A stretch of DNA of 6,139 bases, from contig DAOVMD010000202.1 in the NCBI GenBank assembly GCA_030630935.1, positions 1 to 6,139 on the forward strand. Direction: 5' to 3'. The DNA is from Candidatus Mcinerneyibacteriota bacterium. GTDB taxonomy: Bacteria > AUK180 > JAQVHJ01. The position numbers and the translations under genes were made by a program. Each line of letters begins with the position of its first letter. Positions within the stretch are counted from its first letter, which is position 1. Positions 1-4,910 of the stretch are shown piece after piece. Under the pieces are notes generated by a model. That model worked only from the letters and a program-made list of their open reading frames with translations, was not told the DNA's origin and made no database searches.

Positions 1-136
1 AAAGAAGAAAGATAAAAAGATAATAGGGTTTGAAATTACGGAATGTTCGGAAAATAATAAAAAAATATTAAATTGTTTTGGCCTAAATATTAAAAAATTA
101 GAGGATTATATAGGTAAGACTTTTTCACTCTCATAA
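1..136 (+). CDS. 3' end of an unidentified gene entering from the left edge (partial)
   Basis: An open frame starting at base 2 runs 44 codons to a TAA stop at 134-136 with no in-frame ATG, so any start lies outside the window. The peptide is charged and lysine-rich, with a hydrophobic IIGFEI stretch near residues 7-12 and ending LEDYIGKTFSLS. The IIGFEI piece recalls the end of small DUF2283-like proteins, but this is too short to name a family. It is convergent with the cyclase gene and overlaps its last 47 bases on the other strand. That overlap is odd for two intact genes and fits the view that the cyclase tail is accidental read-through. It could also be a chance open frame, since the region is very AT-rich. 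Confidence 0.35.
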   Translation, partial: KKKDKKIIGFEITECSENNKKILNCFGLNIKKLEDYIGKTFSLS

Positions 137-2372
137 ATTCGTTTTTATCCCCAAAGATACAGTAGTTAAAAGGCTTTTTGCTTTTTTTAGGCGTCCAACT
201 TAGGTTAATAACTCTATAGAGCGAATCATTGTCTTCAGAAGCAGGAATTAATTCAATAAGATTATTTTCTTTAAGATATAAAATAAATTGTTCAATATAA
301 AAAGGATTACCTTGTGCTTTTGAATTAATGAACTCTATTAACTCATCATTTGCTTTTTGACCTAATTGATTCTTAATAAATTCACTAATTGAGTCAGAAC
401 TTAACATATCAATAATAATTTCATTTTGCAATTCACCTTTATCAATTTCCAGGAAAGGTGTTGAACTGTCATCATTAAAACGGCTTGTTGCAATTACTAT
501 AATGGGAAAATCCTTAATCTTTCGTGTTAGTGCTTTAAATAGCTTCATTGAATCATTATCTATCCAGTGAAAATCTTCAAGATAAAGGATTAAAGGTTTC
601 AATAGACTTAAGGCTTTGAAAAATTCTATTATTGCATAGAAGGTATTCTCAAATCGACCCCTGGCATCTAAATTCTCATATAAACTGTCTTCCCAATATA
701 TCCCAATCAAAGCTCCCAATATTGATTTTGTTCGTGTAAGCTCCTTTATTATTAATGGAATTTCTTCAAGATGATTATTTGTATCTGATCTGTTAAGTAA
801 AACACTTAGATCAAAAATCAATTTATTAAAAATTATTTCAAAATTTGTTTTTTTATCTGCCTCTTTAGTTTGACCATATTGTTTGAAGTAGTTTGTAAAC
901 ATATAAACGAAAGGATTCATACTCTTTTTTAAAATCGAATCAGTTTGAAGTAATAATGTTTGAAATTTATCGGTAAGATTGTCGGTAACCTCCGCTACAA
1001 GTTTTGATTTACCAATACTCGCTTCACCATAAACATAAACTATTCCACCAAACTTATTATTAAAAATTGTCTCTATATATTTTGTTAATCTCTTATATTC
1101 AATTTTCCTACCTACCATCGAACCTTGAAAGAATTTTGGTTTAATCTCTTGTTCGTGCCATAATAATTCAAATATTGGAATAGGTTTTGAAAAACCTCTA
1201 AATTCCTTGCGACCTAAATCTTTCAATTTATAAGTATTTACATTTCTTTTAACTTCTTCAGAAACCCAAACTTGATTCCAGTCAGCTCCTAGCATAAATT
1301 TTGCTGATTGATTAACAATGTTGCCTAAACATGTATAGGTACATCGTCGAGAGCTGCCGACAATACCAGAGTAAACTATTCCTTTTGTAATACCCACTCT
1401 AATATTATTACTATATCTATCCTTTAAGGATTTAATAAAATTAATTGCCCGACTGATATTATTTTCAAATGATACAGGAACTCCAAAAAAAATTACAAGA
1501 TGGGGACCTTTATCACCAAATGCAAGGCTGCTGATATATCCACCAAATTTAAAGGCATTTTCTAAAACCTCATTGATAAACGGTTGTAATTCTGTAAAAT
1601 CTTCAAGTTCTTTAAATGATATAAATACACTAACAACATCTCTAAACTCACCTTGCTGTTTATAATCAATAACACTATCAGGTAAAAATTTCGATACTAC
1701 ATCTCTTGATAAAATCGACTTGCTTTCTATAAGACAGGATAATTTCGTTCCGGAATCTGCTTCGGTTTTGTTAATTTCTTCAAATATGAAATATTTTTCA
1801 TTTGATTCTAAATTCGGTAATCTCCTGATCTTAACTGAACTATCTATAAAATCAGTAAAGACGCTATCCATGACTATTTGCATTTTTTTGCATTTAGCCT
1901 CTGAATTGGAACACCCATCAATTGGCTCACCTTTAAAATAAAGGGTCTTATATTTTGTAGTACCTATTATTCCCCAGCTAACATTCCCATGGGATAATCC
2001 TAACTTAAGACATAGTTCAAAGTCACCAAATTGGGTTTTCTGTAGCTTATTTTCTTGGAATACCTTTTTAACTGACCGAGCGGCAACTAAAGGTTTTACA
2101 TAATCGTCTGTTTGGAATATTGCTGTAAATGCATCTCCTGCAAAACCTGAGACGAAACCATTCCTCTCATATACTGCATCAATTACAGGTTGAAATATGT
2201 TATTTAAAATAGTTGAAAGAACTTCAACTCCCTCTTTTCCTTCTTTTAAGAGTTTTTCTGTCATTATTGTAAAACCGGAAATATCCATAAACATCGTGAA
2301 TGCTTTGAATTCTCCCGTGTAAATTCCCTTTTTGTAATTCTCCTGAATAAAATATGGGATTAGGTTTTTCAT
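90..2372 (-). CDS. Soluble-adenylyl-cyclase-like signalling protein (two cyclase domains plus NTPase), C-terminally truncated
   Basis: A 760-residue cytoplasmic class III nucleotidyl cyclase expected to make cAMP from ATP. Domain 1 (about residues 22-175) has both metal-binding aspartates, D30 in FMDISGFT and D80 in FAGDAFTAIF. Domain 2 (about 243-375) lacks them but has K288 (FGDKG), T347 (YTCLG) and N354 (NIVNQSAK), the substrate-side positions of the human soluble adenylyl cyclase type; K358 stands where an arginine is usual. An NTPase module follows, with Walker A GEASIGKS (449-456), Walker B LILYLEDFHWID (594-605) and an IATSR strand (627-631). Relatives usually continue with helical (TPR-like) repeats and exceed 1000 residues. 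Here family-like sequence ends near S725, and the last 35 residues are a lysine-rich tail. The ATG is preceded by AGGGGA, and the N-terminus LIPYFIQENYKKG matches the usual family start. It probably arose by rearrangement; whether it is still active is unknown. Confidence 0.9.
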   Translation of the reverse strand: MKNLIPYFIQENYKKGIYTGEFKAFTMFMDISGFTIMTEKLLKEGKEGVEVLSTILNNIFQPVIDAVYERNGFVSGFAGDAFTAIFQTDDYVKPLVAARSVKKVFQENKLQKTQFGDFELCLKLGLSHGNVSWGIIGTTKYKTLYFKGEPIDGCSNSEAKCKKMQIVMDSVFTDFIDSSVKIRRLPNLESNEKYFIFEEINKTEADSGTKLSCLIESKSILSRDVVSKFLPDSVIDYKQQGEFRDVVSVFISFKELEDFTELQPFINEVLENAFKFGGYISSLAFGDKGPHLVIFFGVPVSFENNISRAINFIKSLKDRYSNNIRVGITKGIVYSGIVGSSRRCTYTCLGNIVNQSAKFMLGADWNQVWVSEEVKRNVNTYKLKDLGRKEFRGFSKPIPIFELLWHEQEIKPKFFQGSMVGRKIEYKRLTKYIETIFNNKFGGIVYVYGEASIGKSKLVAEVTDNLTDKFQTLLLQTDSILKKSMNPFVYMFTNYFKQYGQTKEADKKTNFEIIFNKLIFDLSVLLNRSDTNNHLEEIPLIIKELTRTKSILGALIGIYWEDSLYENLDARGRFENTFYAIIEFFKALSLLKPLILYLEDFHWIDNDSMKLFKALTRKIKDFPIIVIATSRFNDDSSTPFLEIDKGELQNEIIIDMLSSDSISEFIKNQLGQKANDELIEFINSKAQGNPFYIEQFILYLKENNLIELIPASEDNDSLYRVINLSWTPKKSKKPFNYCIFGDKNEFMRVKKSYLYNPLIF

Positions 2373-2676
2373 TGTCCCCTACATATTTGATAAATAATTT
2401 TCATATTTCTAAAATTTCGCATATTCTTTCTACTTATAAATTTTTATATTTCATATTAGTATAACAAATATATTTATTAAAGTCAAATAAAATAAATTGT
2501 AATTCTTGGATAAATATAATTTAGTAGGTTATCTGTTTTAAGGTAGGTATAAATTCAAAATTATTTTAAATAAAACAATTAATATTCGAAAATCCGATAT
2601 GTTTTTTTATTCTAACTGAATGGAAAAATTAAAATACTCTATTATTTTTCATAATAAATTAAGGATTTTAAATTCA
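2373..2676. other. Gene-free AT-rich gap upstream of the cyclase gene
   Basis: About 300 bases without a supportable open frame on either strand. It must contain the promoter of the cyclase gene, read on the minus strand, but I see no convincing -35/-10 pair; TATACT-like and TATAAA-like words are expected by chance in such AT-rich DNA. The right part (from about 2611) is the diverged edge of the cold-shock duplication described separately. No tRNA-like or strong hairpin structure was seen in 2373-2610. Confidence 0.5.
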
Positions 2677-2713
2677 ACACAATGCTATTCCTGTTACAGA
2701 AATAGCATTGTGT
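2677..2713 (-). terminator. Stem-loop after downstream csp gene, probable terminator or 3' mRNA element
   Basis: Perfect 13-bp inverted repeat ACACAATGCTATT / AATAGCATTGTGT around an 11-base loop, lying 41 bases after the csp stop codon. In the csp transcript the stem is followed by UUGAAUUU rather than a clean U-run, so it is a weak match to a classical intrinsic terminator; it could instead protect the 3' end of the mRNA. The same structure recurs without a change after the other csp gene. Confidence 0.75.
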
Positions 2714-2754
2714 ATTGTAGATATATTAAATATACTATGATTTAAAAAAGAAAA

Positions 2755-2943
2755 CTAGACTTTTTTAACATTAACTGCACAAGGTCCTTTCTGACCTTCT
2801 CCAATTTCATATTCAACTACATCACCTTCTTCGATATAGCCTTGTACTTCATTTTTATGAACAAATATATCTTTCCCCTCTTCTTGGCTGATAAATCCAT
2901 AGCCCTTGCTTGGATTAAACCATTTTACTGTACCTTTTGGCAT
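2755..2943 (-). CDS. csp: Cold-shock domain protein, downstream copy
   Basis: A 62-residue single-domain cold-shock protein that binds single-stranded RNA or DNA and is expected to act as an RNA chaperone in the cytoplasm. RNP1 is seen as KGYGFI (residues 13-18) and RNP2 as DIFVH (25-29), with the family's opening GTVKWFN and closing [10 protein letters not shown]. It is a few residues shorter than the usual 65-70. The aromatic residue that usually follows RNP2 (HF) is replaced by lysine (HK), in both copies. GGAGG lies 7 bases before the ATG. It differs from the upstream copy only at residues 5 (T for K) and 42 (V for E). It has its own upstream blocks and 3' stem-loop, so it is probably transcribed alone, although read-through from the first copy is possible. 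Confidence 0.97.
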   Translation of the reverse strand: MPKGTVKWFNPSKGYGFISQEEGKDIFVHKNEVQGYIEEGDVVEYEIGEGQKGPCAVNVKKV

Positions 2944-2987
2944 TTAAAAACCTCCATGTTTTTATTGTTAACCAAAATATTATTTAT

Positions 2988-3022
2988 ATTAAACCTAAAA
3001 TATCTTCGAGGTTTAATTTCAA
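2988..3022 (-). promoter_or_regulatory. Possible promoter region of downstream csp gene
   Basis: On the minus strand TTGAAA (3017-3022) and TTTAAT (2988-2993) occur in the same order as TTGAAA and TATAAT before the other csp copy. The spacing (23 bases here, 21 there) is longer than the 16-18 of a standard sigma-70 promoter, so the boxes are supported by their conservation between the copies rather than by a good consensus fit. A second conserved block, TATTTTGGTTAA, lies nearer the gene and could be the real -10-side element if this organism uses a Bacteroidota-type promoter. Confidence 0.35.
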
Positions 3023-3105
3023 AAAATACTTATTTAGAATTGAAAAAATTAAAGAACTTTATTGATTTTTTATTTTTAACATTAAATTATGTATTTTTAA
3101 TTTTA

Positions 3106-3142
3106 ACACAATGCTATTCCTGTTACAGAAATAGCATTGTGT
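3106..3142 (-). terminator. Stem-loop after upstream csp gene, probable terminator or 3' mRNA element
   Basis: It is the same 13-bp stem and 11-base loop as at 2677-2713, again 41 bases after the stop codon. The transcript continues UUAAAAUU, again without a strong U-run. Together with the identical bases up to the stop codon this makes an 82-base stretch (stop codon included) shared exactly by the two copies. Confidence 0.75.
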
Positions 3143-3183
3143 ATTGTAGATATATTAAATATACTATGATTTAAAAAAGAAAA

Positions 3184-3372
3184 CTAAACCTTTTTAACGT
3201 TAACTGCACAAGGTCCTTTTTGACCTTCTCCAATTTCATATTCAACTTCATCGCCTTCTTCAATGTAACCTTGGACTTCATTTTTGTGAACAAATATATC
3301 TTTTCCCTCTTCTTGGCTGATAAATCCATAGCCCTTGCTTGGATTAAACCATTTTACTTTACCTTTTGGCAT
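3184..3372 (-). CDS. csp: Cold-shock domain protein, upstream copy
   Basis: A 62-residue cold-shock protein, first of the tandem pair. It has the same RNP1 (KGYGFI, 13-18), RNP2 (DIFVH, 25-29) and HK substitution as its neighbour, with K5 and E42 where the other has T5 and V42. GGAGG lies 8 bases before the ATG. Of the 13 base differences between the two coding regions, 11 are silent, so both proteins are under purifying selection and both genes are likely working. The gene is preceded by a 373-base gap with several inverted repeats, which could include a structured leader as known for some csp genes; only the conserved blocks close to the gene support a promoter there. Confidence 0.97.
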   Translation of the reverse strand: MPKGKVKWFNPSKGYGFISQEEGKDIFVHKNEVQGYIEEGDEVEYEIGEGQKGPCAVNVKKV

Positions 3373-3421
3373 TTAAAAAACCTCCATGTTTTTACTTTTA
3401 ACCAAAATACTACATATAAAA

Positions 3422-3454
3422 ATTATACCTAAGCTGACCGATTTTTAATTTCAA
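3422..3454 (-). promoter_or_regulatory. Possible promoter region of upstream csp gene
   Basis: The minus strand shows TATAAT (3422-3427), preceded by AGG, and TTGAAA (3449-3454) 21 bases further upstream. If the TATAAT is a -10 box, transcription would start near 3415 and leave a leader of roughly 40 bases. The spacing is too long for a standard promoter, so either the -35 is unused or another sigma factor acts. Equivalents of both boxes are kept before the other csp copy. Confidence 0.4.
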
Positions 3455-3494
3455 AAAAACCTTTGGCGGGGTATAACACACCTAAGTATGGGAA

Positions 3495-3519
3495 GGAAAT
3501 CAGTTTTTAACTAATTTCC
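3495..3519. other. Inverted repeat 1 (hairpin)
   Basis: GGAAAT pairs with ATTTCC and inside it AGTT pairs with AACT around a TTT loop, giving 10 base pairs with one C/A mismatch over 25 bases. There is no T-run on either side, so it is not an obvious terminator. It could be part of a csp leader or of a small RNA. Confidence 0.5.
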
Positions 3520-3532
3520 ATCAAATAACTCA

Positions 3533-3554
3533 TAAGGTTAAATTAATAACCTTA
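3533..3554. other. Inverted repeat 2
   Basis: TAAGGTTA and TAACCTTA form perfect 8-bp arms around AATTAA. It is either an operator-type site for a dimeric regulator or a short RNA hairpin. It lies 13 bases from repeat 1 and 10 bases from repeat 3. Confidence 0.5.
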
Positions 3555-3564
3555 AAACACTATA

Positions 3565-3579
3565 TTGTTATGATAACAA
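3565..3579. promoter_or_regulatory. Inverted repeat 3, 7-1-7 operator-like palindrome
   Basis: TTGTTAT-G-ATAACAA is a perfect 7-1-7 palindrome. Fur-superfamily regulators (Fur, PerR, Zur) bind sites of this geometry, and TGTTAT/ATAACA half-sites occur in some Zur boxes, so the resemblance is real but not diagnostic. It lies about 190 bases upstream of the first csp start and is not next to any gene start, so an active operator would need a promoter I have not identified. Confidence 0.3.
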
Positions 3580-3745
3580 AAATTAAAGCAAAAGTCAAGT
3601 AAAAAATTGTGAGAATAAAATCTTCTAATGATAAGATGACAACAAAAATTGGTCTAAAACCGATTAAATGTATATTGCTAATCACTAAAAATGTCCGATT
3701 TTATAATCACCAAAACTTAATATCATGAAATTATAGTACCCTTCT

Positions 3746-4225
3746 CTAAATGTACATAAATGTACATTGTGATAAAAAGTTAATATACGTCCCCATTTTC
3801 AGAATCTCTTTTAACGTCTTTTCTAACTCTAACTGTTCCGGGGAACCCGGTTTTAAAATATACTTTGTTTTATTCTCGTTTTCCTGGATTATAATTAGGC
3901 CTGAGCCCATTACTCGATTTTCAATTTGATTCTTTTTATTTGAAGCAGCTTTATTAAAGTTTGATACTATTTTTTTATATTGTGATTCAGAGATTTTTAT
4001 CTTACGATAATCCCCGCCATCATAAGTACCACTTGAACTTGAATGAGGTTTCACAGGATTATACTCGAGGGATTTCTCACCTGTGCTGTTAATAATATAA
4101 GTATTACCGCTGCCGTCAGAATAAGTATATATTACATTACTATTCATTTTACATCCTAATGTTAAGGTTAAGCAGAAAAAAATAACGACAAGAATAAAAA
4201 GTTTTTGAAACCGTAATTTAGACAT
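3746..4225 (-). CDS. Putative lipoprotein of unknown function
   Basis: A 159-residue protein with a lipoprotein signal peptide: basic start MSKLRFQK, a hydrophobic stretch and lipobox LTLGC, so the mature protein would begin at lipidated Cys25. The next residue is Lys rather than Asp. After a short strand-rich part (YTYSDGSGNTYII) comes a serine/glycine linker (SSSSGTYDGG), then an alpha/beta-looking part with a lysine-rich helix, a VMGSGLIII strand and a helix near LEKTLKEILK. I do not recognise the family. The start is the ATG at 4223-4225, six bases after AGGAGG; an ATG 15 bases upstream overlaps the yggS stop as ATGA but would sit inside that Shine-Dalgarno site. It follows yggS by 11 bases, so they share a transcript. 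The last six residues and the edge of the stop are encoded by a 20-base palindrome, so the natural C-terminus may have been lost. Confidence 0.8.
   Translation of the reverse strand: MSKLRFQKLFILVVIFFCLTLTLGCKMNSNVIYTYSDGSGNTYIINSTGEKSLEYNPVKPHSSSSGTYDGGDYRKIKISESQYKKIVSNFNKAASNKKNQIENRVMGSGLIIIQENENKTKYILKPGSPEQLELEKTLKEILKMGTYINFLSQCTFMYI
3749..3768. repeat. Palindrome at the 3' end of the lipoprotein gene
   Basis: AATGTACAT and ATGTACATT are 9-bp arms around a central AA. Each arm contains the self-complementary word ATGTACAT, so it is also a direct repeat of that word. It encodes the last six residues of the lipoprotein and ends directly at its TAG stop. As RNA it could fold back on itself, but no U-run follows. 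Confidence 0.6.
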
Positions 4226-4229
4226 AATA

Positions 4230-4237
4230 CACCTCCT
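4230..4237 (-). promoter_or_regulatory. Ribosome binding site that fixes the lipoprotein start
   Basis: The minus strand reads AGGAGGTG, a near-perfect anti-Shine-Dalgarno match that overlaps the end of the yggS stop codon (TGA) by one base. The ATG at 4223-4225 lies at normal spacing, whereas the ATG at 4238-4240 is upstream of this site and cannot use it. Confidence 0.85.
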
Positions 4238-4905
4238 CATCTTCTCCCAAAAAGAATAGTTCCGAGTCGGATCATATTGCTGCCTTCTTGAATTGCGACC
4301 TTATATGAGTTGGACATTCCCATTGAGAGGGTTTTCATTTCGATATTATTAATATTCAAATCACCTATTTTAACAAAGATTTGTTTTATTTTTCTGAAAT
4401 ATGGTCTGACTTCTTCCGGGTCTCCGGAGATCGGTCCCATTGTCATTAAACCTTCTAATTTTAAAAACTTCAAATTTGAAATTCCCTGTGCAAGATTTTC
4501 TATCACTTCAAAATCAGGGGCAACACCCGATTTTGTAATCTCACTCCCGATATTTACTTCTATTAGAACAGAGATAATTTTATTAATTCTTTCCGCTCGT
4601 AGATTTATATCTTCAGCATGCTTTAATGAATCAACAGTTTGGATAATATTAAATAATGGAAGAGCTTTATTGATTTTATTTTTCTGAAGATTCCCAATCA
4701 TATGCCATCGGACTTGTTTAGTAATCTCACCTAACGCTTCACACATCTGCTCTGCTTCCTGGAGATAGTTTTCACCAATATCTGTTGCGCCGGCTTGAAT
4801 TATCTCTTTAACTTCTTCAACAGTGCGGGTCTTTGCTGCTGCAACAATTGTTACATCATCCGGAATTTCGTTTCTGATTATTAAATAATTATCTCGAATA
4901 CTCAT
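4237..4905 (-). CDS. yggS: YggS-family pyridoxal phosphate homeostasis protein
   Basis: A 222-residue cytoplasmic PLP-binding protein of the YggS/PLPBP family, which has an alanine-racemase-like barrel and buffers pyridoxal phosphate without a known enzymatic reaction. The PLP lysine is K25 in VAAAKTRTVEEV. Other family marks are GENYLQE (44-50), WHMIGNLQKNK (67-77) and the phosphate-binding end LSMGMSNSYKVAIQEGSN (193-210) followed by MIRLGTILFG. Length is slightly below the usual 225-235. Two alanines stand where SK is often preceded by valine-serine (VSKT), a mild variation. The ATG follows the VOC stop by five bases, with a weak AGAG-type site inside that stop region, so translation is probably coupled to the VOC gene. 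The TGA stop overlaps the ribosome binding site of the lipoprotein. Confidence 0.97.
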   Translation of the reverse strand: MSIRDNYLIIRNEIPDDVTIVAAAKTRTVEEVKEIIQAGATDIGENYLQEAEQMCEALGEITKQVRWHMIGNLQKNKINKALPLFNIIQTVDSLKHAEDINLRAERINKIISVLIEVNIGSEITKSGVAPDFEVIENLAQGISNLKFLKLEGLMTMGPISGDPEEVRPYFRKIKQIFVKIGDLNINNIEMKTLSMGMSNSYKVAIQEGSNMIRLGTILFGRR

Positions 4906-4910
4906 AATCT

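Larger units (their letters stand above)
2611..3030. repeat. Tandem duplication, copy 1 (downstream csp unit)
   Basis: This block and 3031-3460 are direct repeats with a period of about 420-432 bases. Each carries the same ordered parts on the minus strand: an upstream TTGAAATTAAA block, a TAGG(T/A)-TAAT-like box, a TTTTGGTTAA block, the AGG-rich Shine-Dalgarno site, the csp gene and the 3' stem-loop. The genes and 3' parts align at a constant offset of 429; the flanks contain small insertions and deletions. The outermost part (2611-2675 against 3031-3104) is still alignable but clearly diverged, so the outer limits are approximate. Confidence 0.8.
3031..3460. repeat. Tandem duplication, copy 2 (upstream csp unit)
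   Basis: This is the second copy of the duplicated cold-shock unit and abuts copy 1 with no unrelated DNA between them. A simple unequal crossover or replication slippage explains it; I see no insertion-sequence ends or target-site duplications at either edge. Similarity to copy 1 can be followed to the run of A at 3453-3459 and is lost beyond it. Confidence 0.8.
3461..3745. other. Gene-free gap between lipoprotein and csp genes, rich in inverted repeats
   Basis: No supportable gene is seen on either strand. The left part holds three consecutive inverted repeats, annotated separately. Further right, CCGATT...TAATCACTAAAA (3660-3690) is followed by a shorter imperfect echo, CCGATT...TAATCACCAAAA (3695-3715). 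The lipoprotein transcript must end somewhere here, but no stem followed by a U-run was found. Confidence 0.5.

Noticed and set aside
137-192. Possible bidirectional terminator between the plus-strand fragment and the cyclase gene
   Set aside because: There are T-runs (CTTTTTGCTTTTTTT) but only a trivial AAAAG/CTTTT pairing, so no convincing stem supports a terminator.
1720-1941. 73-codon plus-strand open frame inside the cyclase gene
   Set aside because: It lies wholly antisense to conserved cyclase sequence, has no ribosome binding site and no recognisable protein features.
2400-2470. TATACT and TATAAA words as a cyclase promoter
   Set aside because: There is no partner box at suitable distance, and such words are frequent in DNA of this base composition.
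2842-3174. 110-codon plus-strand open frame across the downstream csp gene, with a similar one at 3220-3432
   Set aside because: Both are mirror images of the duplicated csp genes; the shared peptide ([20 protein letters not shown]) is just the reverse strand of the conserved csp sequence.
2373-3745. tRNA, rRNA, CRISPR or mobile-element ends in the gene-free gaps
   Set aside because: No cloverleaf, no regularly spaced direct repeats beyond the single csp duplication, and no transposase fragment or terminal inverted repeats were seen.
4226-4240. Upstream ATG giving a five-residue longer lipoprotein (MRRCI...)
   Set aside because: This ATG overlaps the yggS stop, and the only good ribosome binding site (AGGAGGTG) lies after it, at the right distance for the internal ATG; the shorter start also gives a normal signal peptide.
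4310-4687. 125-codon plus-strand open frame
   Set aside because: It is antisense to conserved yggS motifs and has no Shine-Dalgarno site.
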